Program-made: the position numbers and the translations under genes | Part shown: positions 6,962 through 12,872 of the stretch, one piece after another | How the letters are laid out: each line of letters begins with the position of its first letter | Position numbering within the stretch: the first letter of the stretch is position 1 | Notes under the pieces: model-generated | Databases searched by the model: none | Seen by the model: only the letters and a program-made list of their open reading frames with translations | What the model was told of the DNA's origin: nothing | NCBI GenBank assembly: GCA_050946655.1 | Contig: JBMNVE010000049.1 | Location: forward strand, 1-13,917 | Direction of reading: 5' to 3' | Source: JAXGRD01 sp050946655 | Lineage (GTDB): Bacteria; Bacillota; Clostridia; Peptostreptococcales; Anaerovoracaceae | DNA: 13,917 bases

Positions 6962-8710
6962 CTAAAAACGATTCTGCATGTTCAGCTCCCGAAGTTTCCT
7001 GTACAGGGTAGATTCGCTGATGCCCAAAATCTGGGCGGCCAGACGCTTACCTTCCAGAGAAGTCCCCGTTTGGGACAGGCAGGAGGCAATGATGGATTTT
7101 TGGGCAGCATCGGTCTGTTCCCGCAGGGTGGAGCCGGTGGCTTCACTGGAGAATTCTCTTCCCGTAAGGATCCTGGGGGGTAAGTCTTCCACTGTGATCC
7201 TATCCCCCTTGGCCATGTTCACCGCATACTCCACGGTATTCTCAAGTTCGCGAATGTTACCGGGCCAATGGTAGGCCAAAAACAAATCTTTTGCCGGTGT
7301 ATCAAATGCCTTAACGGACTTGTGGAGCAGGGTCCTGAATCGGTCGAGGGAATTATCCAGAAGGGAAGAGATGTCACCGCCCCTGTCCCGCAAAGGGGGA
7401 ACGTGGAGGGGGATCACATTGAGGCGGAAAAACAGGTCTTCTCGAAACTCTTCCTTTTTTACCATGGTCTCCAGGTCTTTGTTGGTGGCCGCAATGATCC
7501 GCACATCGATATCGATGGATGAGGTGCCGCCCACCCGCTCAATGGACCTGTTCTGCAGGACATGGAGAAGCTTGACCTGCAAATGGAGGGGCATATCGCC
7601 GATCTCATCCAGGAAGAGGGTCCCTTTTTCTGCCAGCTGAAACTTGCCGATTTTGCCGGTGGGGGATGCTCCCGTAAAGGCACCTTTTTCATATCCGAAA
7701 AGCTCGCTTTCCAAAAGCGCTTCCGGGATAGCTCCGCAGTTGATGGGCACAAAGGGAAGGCCGGCTCTGTCGCTGGCATTGTGGATGGCTCTTGCCAAAA
7801 ACTCCTTACCCGTGCCGCTTTCGCCGGTGATCATGATGGTGGAGTTGTTGGGAGACACTTGAATGGCACGCTGTTTCAGGAGGATCATTTCCTCGCTGGT
7901 GGCGGTGATATCATCAAAGGTAGTCTCCGTATGGAGAAAAGCCGTCCGCATGGCTTTTACCGCAGCAGAAGTAGCATCCTGAAAGAGATACATAAAACCG
8001 ATCCCCGGCATGGAAATGGCTTTAAACAGCAGTCGTTTCTCGCTGCCGGCGTCCCTGTAAGTGGTCTCTTTTTCCGTGATACCTGTGTAATCCGACCGGG
8101 CAAAAAAATGATCACCGTGAAAGACATCGCGAATATCCCGCTGCAGGAGCTGTTCCTTGCTTTGATCCAGAAGTATGGAGCAGGCGTAGTTACAGGAAAA
8201 AATCTTTTTGTTTTGGTCCGTAGCTATAAGTCCCTCCGGCATGGATTCCAAAACCGATGCCAGTTTGAAATTGCTTTGGGACACCGCCAGTTTTTCCGTG
8301 ATCAACTCCGACATTCTTCGCAGGAACTGGAGAAAGGAATCCTGCTTGGACCGCATCAAGCTGCGCTGCTCCTCAGTGAATGCCACCAGGCCGATGATGC
8401 CGATGATTTTATCTTCCCACCGGATGGGACAGGCGATTTCCGCCAGTTCCCCCTCCAGCTGGTCGTAAAAGGGATCGCTTTGTGTTTCCATGCATACATA
8501 CTCCCGCCCGCTGCGAAGAATCTCCGCATAAAGGAGGCCTGAATCCAGATCCCCATCTTCTTCGTAGGAACCGATCTTCCTCACATACCTACCCGTCCCA
8601 CCTATGATCTTCAGATTATGATCCACGATCTCCGTTTCCATGTCCAGGGCGGCAGTGATGGCATCTGCCACTTGGATGACTGATTTTTGAATGGTTTCCA
8701 GACCTTGCAT
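6962..8710 (-). CDS. Sigma-54-dependent transcriptional activator (RocR/PrdR type)
   Basis: This 582-residue enhancer-binding protein uses ATP to open sigma-54 RNA polymerase complexes. The N-terminal 145 residues (VADAITAALDMETEIVDHNL, then GGTGRYVRKIG) form a GAF-like sensory region resembling that of clostridial activators such as PrdR, so a small-molecule ligand is likely. A PAS-like domain follows at about 148-250 (SVLESMPEGLIATD). The AAA+ core has Walker A GESGTGKE (296-303), the sigma-54 contact loop GAFTGA (343-348), Walker B LFLDEIGDM (about 366-374) and arginine-rich FREDLFFRLN. A Fis-type helix-turn-helix (RLAAQILGISESTLYRKLRE) ends the protein. There is no receiver domain, so it is not a two-component regulator. 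The start follows AAGGAGG at 8720-8726. It presumably activates the downstream permease operon. Confidence 0.93.
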   Translation of the reverse strand: MQGLETIQKSVIQVADAITAALDMETEIVDHNLKIIGGTGRYVRKIGSYEEDGDLDSGLLYAEILRSGREYVCMETQSDPFYDQLEGELAEIACPIRWEDKIIGIIGLVAFTEEQRSLMRSKQDSFLQFLRRMSELITEKLAVSQSNFKLASVLESMPEGLIATDQNKKIFSCNYACSILLDQSKEQLLQRDIRDVFHGDHFFARSDYTGITEKETTYRDAGSEKRLLFKAISMPGIGFMYLFQDATSAAVKAMRTAFLHTETTFDDITATSEEMILLKQRAIQVSPNNSTIMITGESGTGKEFLARAIHNASDRAGLPFVPINCGAIPEALLESELFGYEKGAFTGASPTGKIGKFQLAEKGTLFLDEIGDMPLHLQVKLLHVLQNRSIERVGGTSSIDIDVRIIAATNKDLETMVKKEEFREDLFFRLNVIPLHVPPLRDRGGDISSLLDNSLDRFRTLLHKSVKAFDTPAKDLFLAYHWPGNIRELENTVEYAVNMAKGDRITVEDLPPRILTGREFSSEATGSTLREQTDAAQKSIIASCLSQTGTSLEGKRLAAQILGISESTLYRKLRELNMQNRF

Positions 8711-8733
8711 GGCCTACTCCCTCCTTATTTACA

Positions 8734-8746
8734 TGCATTATATGCA
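8734..8746. repeat. Inverted repeat overlapping the activator's -10 box
   Basis: TGCAT-TAT-ATGCA is a perfect inverted repeat with 5-bp arms that covers the TATAAT box. It is a possible operator; a chance match in AT-rich DNA cannot be excluded. Confidence 0.45.
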
Positions 8747-8765
8747 AATATGACAATGCTGTCAA
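8737..8765 (-). promoter_or_regulatory. Consensus sigma-A promoter of the activator gene
   Basis: The - strand reads TTGACA (8765-8760), 17 bp, TATAAT (8742-8737). Both hexamers and the spacing are exact consensus. Transcription would start near 8730, leaving a leader of about 20 nt before the ATG at 8710, just enough for the AAGGAGG. Confidence 0.9.
8751..8764. repeat. Inverted repeat overlapping the activator's -35 box
   Basis: TGACA-ATGC-TGTCA is a perfect inverted repeat with 5-bp arms. Its right arm forms most of the - strand TTGACA. A protein bound here would block RNA polymerase, so it is a candidate site for autorepression. Confidence 0.45.
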
Positions 8766-8811
8766 AAATAGAATTCCCATGGTGTGCTGCTCGTTGAGCA
8801 AACCCGGGCGG

Positions 8812-8845
8812 CTGTCTGGACAGGGATAGGGCAGTAGTGTATCCT
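8812..8845 (+). promoter_or_regulatory. Putative sigma-A promoter of the RocB-like gene with overlapping inverted repeat
   Basis: TGGACA at 8817-8822 and TATCCT at 8840-8845 are 17 bp apart (5 of 6 and 4 of 6 consensus bases). The perfect inverted repeat CTGTC-TG-GACAG (8812-8823) overlaps the -35. I found no correctly spaced -24/-12 element here; the closest pair has GG and GC one base too far apart. Confidence 0.5.
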
Positions 8846-8886
8846 TATCATATGACATACCTAGCCGGGAAGAGAAGGAGGTTTAC

Positions 8887-10548
8887 ATGAACGGATTTTT
8901 TGCGGATATAGATAAAGACATCAAAAAGAGGTTGTTTGATTATGTAAAAGTACAGACCTATACATATACGGAACGAGAAAGGGAAGCGGAAAACTTCCTC
9001 AACGATCAGTTCGGGGAGATGGATTACTTCAAGGCTCACCCGGAGCTGCATGGAACATACCCCATCCAGGGAGATCCCTTTGGCCGTTCAGCCTACTGGG
9101 CAATGCTCAAGGGGGAGGGAAGGGATACGGTGGTTATGATCCACCACAGCGACATCGTTGATGTGGAAGATTTCAAAATGCTCAAGAGTTTGGCTTTTTC
9201 TCCCGAGGAATTGAGAGAATCTCTATTCAAAATCATCAAGTCTCTTCCCCGGGATGCCCAAAAGGACCTGGAGGAGGACACCTTCCTCTTCGGTAGAGGA
9301 ACTGCCGACATGAAGGGTGGGGGAGCCATCCAGATCACCCTGATGGAGCGATACAGTAAACTGCAGAATTTCAAGGGGAACCTGATTATTCTAGCCGTTC
9401 CCGATGAAGAGAACATGTCTGCGGGCATGCTCAGTGCGACCACCTTGCTATCTGAGCTTCAGGACCAATACGGACTGGACTACAAGTTGATGATCAACTC
9501 CGAGTCCCATCAGCGAAAGGACTTTGCCAAAGGCGTGGTTTCGGAGGGCTCAGTGGGTAAGATCATGCCCTTTGTCTATGTTCGCGGCTACCTGGCCCAT
9601 GCGGGAAAAGTCTTTGAAGGCTTCAATCCCATCGGCCTCATGTCAAAAATTGTGGACAAAACCGAACTGAACATGGACTTCAGTGACACGGCACAAGGCG
9701 AGGTTGCCCCTCCCCCTACCTGGCTGTACTTGAAAGACAGCAAAAACAGGTACGATGTTTCCATGCCCCAGAGCATCGCCGGTTGCTTCAGCATTCTCAC
9801 CCTCCACACGGACCCGTCGGAGATCGAGGAAAGAGTGAGGGAAGTATGCCGGGAAGCTTCCCGGGAAGTATTGGAGAAGATGAAAAAAAGCTGGGATGAT
9901 TTTTTGGAGCGCAACAAGTGGGAAGAAGAACCCCTGCCTTGGGAAGTCAAGGTGTGCAACTTCAAGGAGTTATATGAGGAAGCAAAGGACCACTACGGGG
10001 AAGAGTTTGAGAACGGCTTTAAGGATAAGATGCAGCATCTTTCCGTGATGATGTTCAACAAAGAAAAGACCGCCATCGAAAGCAACTTTGATCTGCTGGA
10101 TTTCATCTACAACTATATCGATGATCAGACGCCCAGAGTGATCTACGGCTTTGTTCCGCCCTACTACCCTAATGTTTCCAACGTGTACTTCAAAGACGGC
10201 GGGGCCATGGCCGGAAAACTCAGCAAGGCGCTCAATGACTTCACCGAAAAGGAGTTCGGCCAAAGCTACATCAGGGAGCATTTCTACACGGGGATCTCGG
10301 ATTTAAGCTACTCCGGCATGGAAGACGGAGAAGCCATCATGAACTCCATGAAGGACAACATGCCTCTGTACGGAGATTATTACAGCATACCCACCGGAGA
10401 CATCGAAAAAATCTCCATGCCGGTGATCAACATCGGCCCCTGGGGCAAGGACATCCATAAGGTCACGGAGCGGGTGAGCAAGGAAGACCTATATGAGCGG
10501 ACACCCAGGATCATCGACAAGGCGCTTTCCATGGTCCTTGGATGGTAA
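8887..10548 (+). CDS. RocB-like M20 family metallohydrolase
   Basis: This 553-residue cytoplasmic protein matches the RocB type of M20/M25/M40 zinc hydrolases, which are longer (about 550 residues) than ordinary M20 peptidases. Visible metal and catalytic segments are MIHHSDIVD (H86, H87, D89), GRGTADMKGG (136-145, D141), AVPDEEN with the glutamate pair E174-E175, and the C-terminal GPWGKDIHKVTERV with H524. In Bacillus, rocB belongs to the arginine/ornithine utilisation regulon, but its reaction is not well defined; amide or peptide hydrolysis is the family expectation. The start follows AAGGAGG at 8875-8881. It is transcribed away from the sigma-54 activator, so the two share a 176-bp control region. 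Its link to the permease operon is inferred from this arrangement and the roc parallel. Confidence 0.88.
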   Translation: MNGFFADIDKDIKKRLFDYVKVQTYTYTEREREAENFLNDQFGEMDYFKAHPELHGTYPIQGDPFGRSAYWAMLKGEGRDTVVMIHHSDIVDVEDFKMLKSLAFSPEELRESLFKIIKSLPRDAQKDLEEDTFLFGRGTADMKGGGAIQITLMERYSKLQNFKGNLIILAVPDEENMSAGMLSATTLLSELQDQYGLDYKLMINSESHQRKDFAKGVVSEGSVGKIMPFVYVRGYLAHAGKVFEGFNPIGLMSKIVDKTELNMDFSDTAQGEVAPPPTWLYLKDSKNRYDVSMPQSIAGCFSILTLHTDPSEIEERVREVCREASREVLEKMKKSWDDFLERNKWEEEPLPWEVKVCNFKELYEEAKDHYGEEFENGFKDKMQHLSVMMFNKEKTAIESNFDLLDFIYNYIDDQTPRVIYGFVPPYYPNVSNVYFKDGGAMAGKLSKALNDFTEKEFGQSYIREHFYTGISDLSYSGMEDGEAIMNSMKDNMPLYGDYYSIPTGDIEKISMPVINIGPWGKDIHKVTERVSKEDLYERTPRIIDKALSMVLGW

Positions 10549-10671
10549 GGAGAAATAGAGAGCAAAAAATTCCGGTAAAAATGGTGGGCGCTCGCAATAA
10601 GTCAGAATTCAGGAAGATTTACTCCTATCCTATTTTTCCTTCAATGAAATTGCTTTAAAAGCCACCAATGA
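10549..10671 (+). other. Intergenic region after the RocB-like gene
   Basis: No gene was supported in these 123 bp. A 25-codon reading begins at an ATG near 10581 but has no ribosome binding site. Transcripts from the RocB-like gene probably end at the shared hairpin at 10672-10706. Confidence 0.4.
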
Positions 10672-10706
10672 AAAACCCTTGAAACTATTGAAATTGCAAG
10701 GGTTTT
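10672..10706 (-). terminator. Terminator of the tRNA-Pro gene (possibly bidirectional)
   Basis: AAAACCCTTG at 10672-10681 and CAAGGGTTTT at 10697-10706 form a perfect 10-bp stem with a 15-nt loop. On the - strand it begins 3 bp past the tRNA 3' end and continues into TTCATTGG. The U-ending stem could also stop + strand transcripts from the RocB-like gene. Confidence 0.85.
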
Positions 10707-10709
10707 CAC

Positions 10710-10786
10710 TGGTCGGAGCGACAGGGTTCGAACCTGCGACCTCTTGACCCCCAGTCAAGCACGCTACCAAACTGCGCCACGCCCCG
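10710..10786 (-). tRNA. tRNA-Pro (anticodon GGG)
   Basis: The - strand folds as a full 77-nt cloverleaf. The acceptor stem is CGGGGCG/CGCTCCG with one G-T pair, and the D stem is GCGC/GCGT. The anticodon arm is CTTGA-CTGGGGG-TCAAG, with anticodon GGG at 10752-10750. The variable loop is AGGTC and the T arm is GCAGG-TTCGAAC-CCTGT. Discriminator A and an encoded CCA end it. GGG reads proline codon CCC and, by wobble, CCU. It is a single gene with its own terminator and probable promoter. Confidence 0.97.
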
Positions 10787-10808
10787 ATGGATAGAACATC
10801 CGATGAAT

Positions 10809-10838
10809 ATATTAACACACCCGGAGGAGTAATTGCAA
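10809..10838 (-). promoter_or_regulatory. Possible promoter of tRNA-Pro
   Basis: On the - strand TTGCAA (10838-10833) and TAATAT (10814-10809) are 18 bp apart, each matching 4 of 6 consensus bases. The start point would be near 10802, about 16 nt before the mature tRNA. It is moderate in quality. Confidence 0.4.
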
Positions 10839-10951
10839 TGAAAAAATTCTTTTATCCCCATTTTCTATGGCGGGCAGTGGTTTTGGGCCATTGCCAAGGG
10901 GTGGAGGGGGATCCGGAATCGGCGATGAGGAGAGGATGCATGACATCCTGA
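10838..10951 (+). CDS. Possible small protein of 37 residues, unknown
   Basis: An ATG at 10838 opens 37 codons to a TGA at 10949-10951. It is preceded by GGAGGAG at 10823-10829 with an 8-nt gap, a good ribosome binding site. The product starts MKKFFYPHFLWRAVVLG and ends GCMTS. It has a basic start and a short hydrophobic stretch but is too short for a clear signal or membrane call. I do not recognise it, and I see no promoter directed at it, since the sequence upstream serves the divergent tRNA. The site could be chance in purine-rich DNA. Confidence 0.25.
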   Translation: MKKFFYPHFLWRAVVLGHCQGVEGDPESAMRRGCMTS

Positions 10952-11274
10952 AAAGACTGTTCCATGTTTTTTCTCCATGTTTCTTTTTTTATGTCCGAAT
11001 TAGTAGAAATTGGTTTTTTGATATTTCTTGTAAATCCGCATTTTTGTGGGTTTCTTCATGAGGCACCGGTAACGGGGGAGAAGGACTATGGGTATGCTCC
11101 TTACAAATTCTTCTATATGATATATTCATCCTCATGGAGAAGAAAAATTCTTCTGCACGGCGGGGAAATCGCAGGTTATGGAGAAAAAAAGAGGATAATC
11201 TATATAGTCTACCCTGTTGAGGCGGCCGGCAGATGGAGGCGGGAGCTGCAACGGTAATCGCCCTGAAGGAAGGC
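10952..11274. other. AT-rich region without a supported gene, containing hairpins and short repeats
   Basis: No coding sequence is supported here. The best long reading on the + strand (from 10964) has no ribosome binding site and an implausible composition. Visible structure is as follows. Near 10971-10989 a CCATGTTT unit is repeated with T runs. AAATCCGCA (11032-11040) pairs with TGTGGGTTT (11045-11053) around a TTTT loop. A perfect AGAAGAA-AAA-TTCTTCT hairpin lies at 11138-11154. The 10-mer AAATTCTTCT occurs twice, at 11105 and 11145. One of the hairpins may end the AraC-type gene transcript from the right. Confidence 0.4.
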
Positions 11275-11652
11275 TCACTTTCGCCGGACTTGCCGCCTGT
11301 ACTCCACCGGGGACAGCCCGGTGTGTTTTTTGAACAGTTCCGAGAAACTCCCCTGATTCTTGTAGCCGACGGCCCGTGCAATCTGTCCTATCTTCAGTGT
11401 GCTGGAAAGCAGTAGCTTTTCTGCGTGGTCGATCCGCCTACTTTGCATATACTGCTTGACGGAGCAGTGATAGATCGCTTTAAACGAGTATTTCAGCTTG
11501 GCCGGGCTCATGCATGCCGACTTAGCCAAGAAATCCAAGCGAGGGTTAAAGGGATAGTGATGGTCAAGATAGGATGCAACCGAAGCAAGAGCCTCCGTAT
11601 CGCTTTGGGATACACATCTTTTGCTGGGCATTTTATGCGAGTGTTTCGGCAT
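11275..11652 (-). CDS. AraC-family regulator consisting almost only of the DNA-binding domain
   Basis: The product has 125 residues, while ordinary AraC-family proteins have about 280-300 with an N-terminal ligand domain. Residues from about 23 onward hold both helix-turn-helix units. The first is LDFLAKSACMSPAKLKYSFKA. The second is IGQIARAVGYKNQGSFSELF, followed by the family ending KKHTGLSPVEYRR. The N-terminal 20 residues are Ser/Lys-rich with no domain. The start at 11652 is supported by GAGGAG 8 nt upstream, and an in-frame TAA lies just 4 codons upstream, so no sensor domain is encoded in the same frame. It is divergent from the HMA-ABC operon and probably controls it through the palindromes between them. 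It may be a natural minimal form or the remnant of a longer gene; the good start signals favour the former. Confidence 0.85.
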   Translation of the reverse strand: MPKHSHKMPSKRCVSQSDTEALASVASYLDHHYPFNPRLDFLAKSACMSPAKLKYSFKAIYHCSVKQYMQSRRIDHAEKLLLSSTLKIGQIARAVGYKNQGSFSELFKKHTGLSPVEYRRQVRRK

Positions 11653-11740
11653 AAGGAACTCCTCTTACCAATGGAAAAAACTTTCGGCATTCGGCTAAAT
11701 TGTCCGGATTATCGTTGACTATGCAAATTATTGGGATATC

Positions 11741-11746
11741 ATTATA
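11741..11746 (-). promoter_or_regulatory. -10 box of the AraC-type gene
   Basis: The - strand reads an exact TATAAT here, but the bases 16-18 bp upstream (AAAGTT region) show no -35 match. The palindrome at 11751-11766 fills the spacer. A promoter with a good -10 and no -35 often needs an activator, so control by a bound regulator is plausible. Confidence 0.45.
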
Positions 11747-11750
11747 CTTG

Positions 11751-11766
11751 GTTAGCAATCGCTAAC
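11751..11766. promoter_or_regulatory. Palindromic operator between divergent promoters
   Basis: GTTAGC-AATC-GCTAAC is a perfect inverted repeat with 6-bp arms. It lies 6 bp upstream of the -35 of the HMA operon promoter and inside the spacer of the AraC gene promoter, so one bound protein could affect both. Which protein binds is not shown by sequence. Confidence 0.65.
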
Positions 11767-11772
11767 TTTCCT

Positions 11773-11801
11773 TTGACCATATCATAACACATTTTTATGA
11801 T
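11773..11801 (+). promoter_or_regulatory. Sigma-A promoter of the HMA-ABC operon with overlapping palindrome
   Basis: TTGACC at 11773-11778 and TATGAT at 11796-11801 are 17 bp apart, each matching 5 of 6 consensus bases. The perfect inverted repeat ATCATAA-N7-TTATGAT (11781-11801) covers the spacer and the -10, so it could be a repressor site. The start point would be near 11808, giving a leader of about 57 nt. Confidence 0.75.
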
Positions 11802-11832
11802 TTGCTCAAACTTACGGGTAAAAAGAAATACA

Positions 11833-11858
11833 CCTCCTTCGGGAGGGATACAAGGAGG
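11833..11858 (+). promoter_or_regulatory. Leader element with two alternative hairpins, one masking the Shine-Dalgarno
   Basis: CCTCC (11833-11837) can pair with GGAGG (11842-11846) around a UUCG tetraloop, leaving the true AAGGAGG (11852-11858) free. Alternatively CCTCCTT (11833-11839) can pair with AAGGAGG itself over 7 bp and hide it. The two folds exclude each other. Whether anything switches them is unknown. Confidence 0.5.
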
Positions 11859-11864
11859 CCGTTT

Positions 11865-12131
11865 ATGGAAAAAACCACATTGATCATTGAGGGAATGGGG
11901 TGTGGCATGTGTGAGGCGCAGATCAACGGGGCGATCCGTCGCGATCTGCAGGAATATGGTGTGAAAAAAGTGACCTCTTCCCACATCAAGGGAATCACTG
12001 AAATCATATCGGAGCGATCCTTGGACGAGGAGAGACTGAGAGGTGTGATTACTTGTACAGGGTATCAGATACTGGAAGTGAGACGAGAAGAATATGAAAA
12101 GAAAAGGTTTTCTTTGTTTAAAAGGCAATAG
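11865..12131 (+). CDS. Small heavy-metal-associated (HMA) domain protein
   Basis: The 88-residue product starts at the ATG at 11865, 6 nt after AAGGAGG (11852-11858). An earlier in-frame ATG at 11802 would fall at or before the expected transcript start and lacks a binding site. Residues 4-70 form a ferredoxin-like HMA domain with TLIIEGMGCGMCEAQIN. C13 and C16 form the CxxC pair that binds Cu(I) or another soft metal in copper chaperones and P-type ATPases. The usual motif is GMTCxxC; here Thr is Gly. A basic tail (YEKKRFSLFKRQ) follows. It has no signal peptide, so it is cytoplasmic. It is the first gene of an operon with an ABC ATPase 11 nt downstream and an FtsX-type permease. It may deliver or sense metal for that transporter; the metal is not known. 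Confidence 0.85.
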   Translation: MEKTTLIIEGMGCGMCEAQINGAIRRDLQEYGVKKVTSSHIKGITEIISERSLDEERLRGVITCTGYQILEVRREEYEKKRFSLFKRQ

Positions 12132-12142
12132 GATGGTGACAG

Positions 12143-12847
12143 ATGGCATTGGTTGAATTTGAAAATGTGAGCCGAGTGTATAACATCGGCGGAGAGCATG
12201 AGTTAAGAGCTTTGGATGGGATTGACTTGTCCTTGGCGGAGGGGGAGTTTGCCGTTGTTCTGGGACCTAGCGGAGCCGGGAAGAGCACTCTTCTCAATTT
12301 ACTGGGCGGGCTTGATCGCCCGACGGATGGCAAGATCACTGTAGGCGGCAAGGACATTTCCCGCCTTTCAAAGGATGAACTTGCGGAATATCGAGCCTCT
12401 ACGGTAGGCTTTGTGTTCCAATTCTATAATTTGATCCCAACCTTGACGGTCTACGAAAACGTGGCCTTGGTTAGGGAGATCGTTCCGGACGCTTTTCCCG
12501 CCAAGGAGATCATCCGGGAGGTAGGGCTGCTGGATCATCTAAAGAACTTCCCCGCTGAGTTATCCGGGGGAGAGCAGCAGCGTATATCCATCGCCCGGGC
12601 CCTGGCCAAGAATCCCAAGATACTCCTTTGCGATGAGCCGACAGGGGCTCTGGATTCTGTGACGGGAGTGCTGGTGCTGAAGGTCCTCCTAAAGATGGCC
12701 AGGGAATACGGAAAAACCATCGTAATTGTGACTCACAATCAGAACATCGCCAAGATGGCCGATTCGGTTATCCGTGTAAAAAACGGGAAGATACTGTCCC
12801 GGACGGAGCAGAAAAATCCTGTTCCTGCAGATGAGATTGATTGGTAA
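12143..12847 (+). CDS. ABC transporter ATP-binding protein (MacB/LolD-like)
   Basis: This 234-residue ATPase drives the neighbouring membrane protein from the cytoplasmic side. Walker A is GPSGAGKST (41-49), the Q-loop region is FVFQFYNLIPTLTVYENV, the signature is LSGGEQQ (140-146), Walker B with the catalytic glutamate is LLCDEPTGALD (D164, E165), and the switch histidine is in IVTHNQ. The sequence FQFYNLIPTLTVYENV and the GALD segment are typical of the MacB/LolD/FtsE-like group that pairs with FtsX-type permeases. The ATG is preceded by AGGATGGT overlapping the end of the HMA gene, which indicates translational coupling. No membrane segments are present. The substrate may be a peptide, lipid, antibiotic or metal complex. 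Confidence 0.95.
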   Translation: MALVEFENVSRVYNIGGEHELRALDGIDLSLAEGEFAVVLGPSGAGKSTLLNLLGGLDRPTDGKITVGGKDISRLSKDELAEYRASTVGFVFQFYNLIPTLTVYENVALVREIVPDAFPAKEIIREVGLLDHLKNFPAELSGGEQQRISIARALAKNPKILLCDEPTGALDSVTGVLVLKVLLKMAREYGKTIVIVTHNQNIAKMADSVIRVKNGKILSRTEQKNPVPADEIDW

Positions 12848-12872
12848 AAGATAGAAAGTTGAAACGAGTGTA

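Noticed and set aside
7562..8542. 326-codon + strand ORF opposite the sigma-54 activator
   Set aside because: The - strand frame has all AAA+ motifs and a consensus promoter. The antisense frame has no recognisable domain and no ribosome binding site noted.
8817..8833. Sigma-54-like sequence TGGACAGGGATAGGGCA upstream of the RocB-like gene
   Set aside because: GG and GC are 11 rather than 10 bases apart and the TTGC element is absent. This spacing is critical for sigma-54.
10710..10786. tRNA-Pro as an integration site for a mobile element
   Set aside because: No integrase, direct repeat of the tRNA 3' end or other mobile gene is present on either side within the window.
10630..10818. 62-codon - strand ORF with the segment GGQEVAGSNPVAPTS
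   Set aside because: It is the translation of the tRNA-Pro gene and its flanks; this peptide is a familiar artefact of reading through a tRNA.
11802..11864. Earlier start for the HMA protein at 11802
   Set aside because: It falls at the expected transcription start, lacks a ribosome binding site and adds residues outside the HMA domain.
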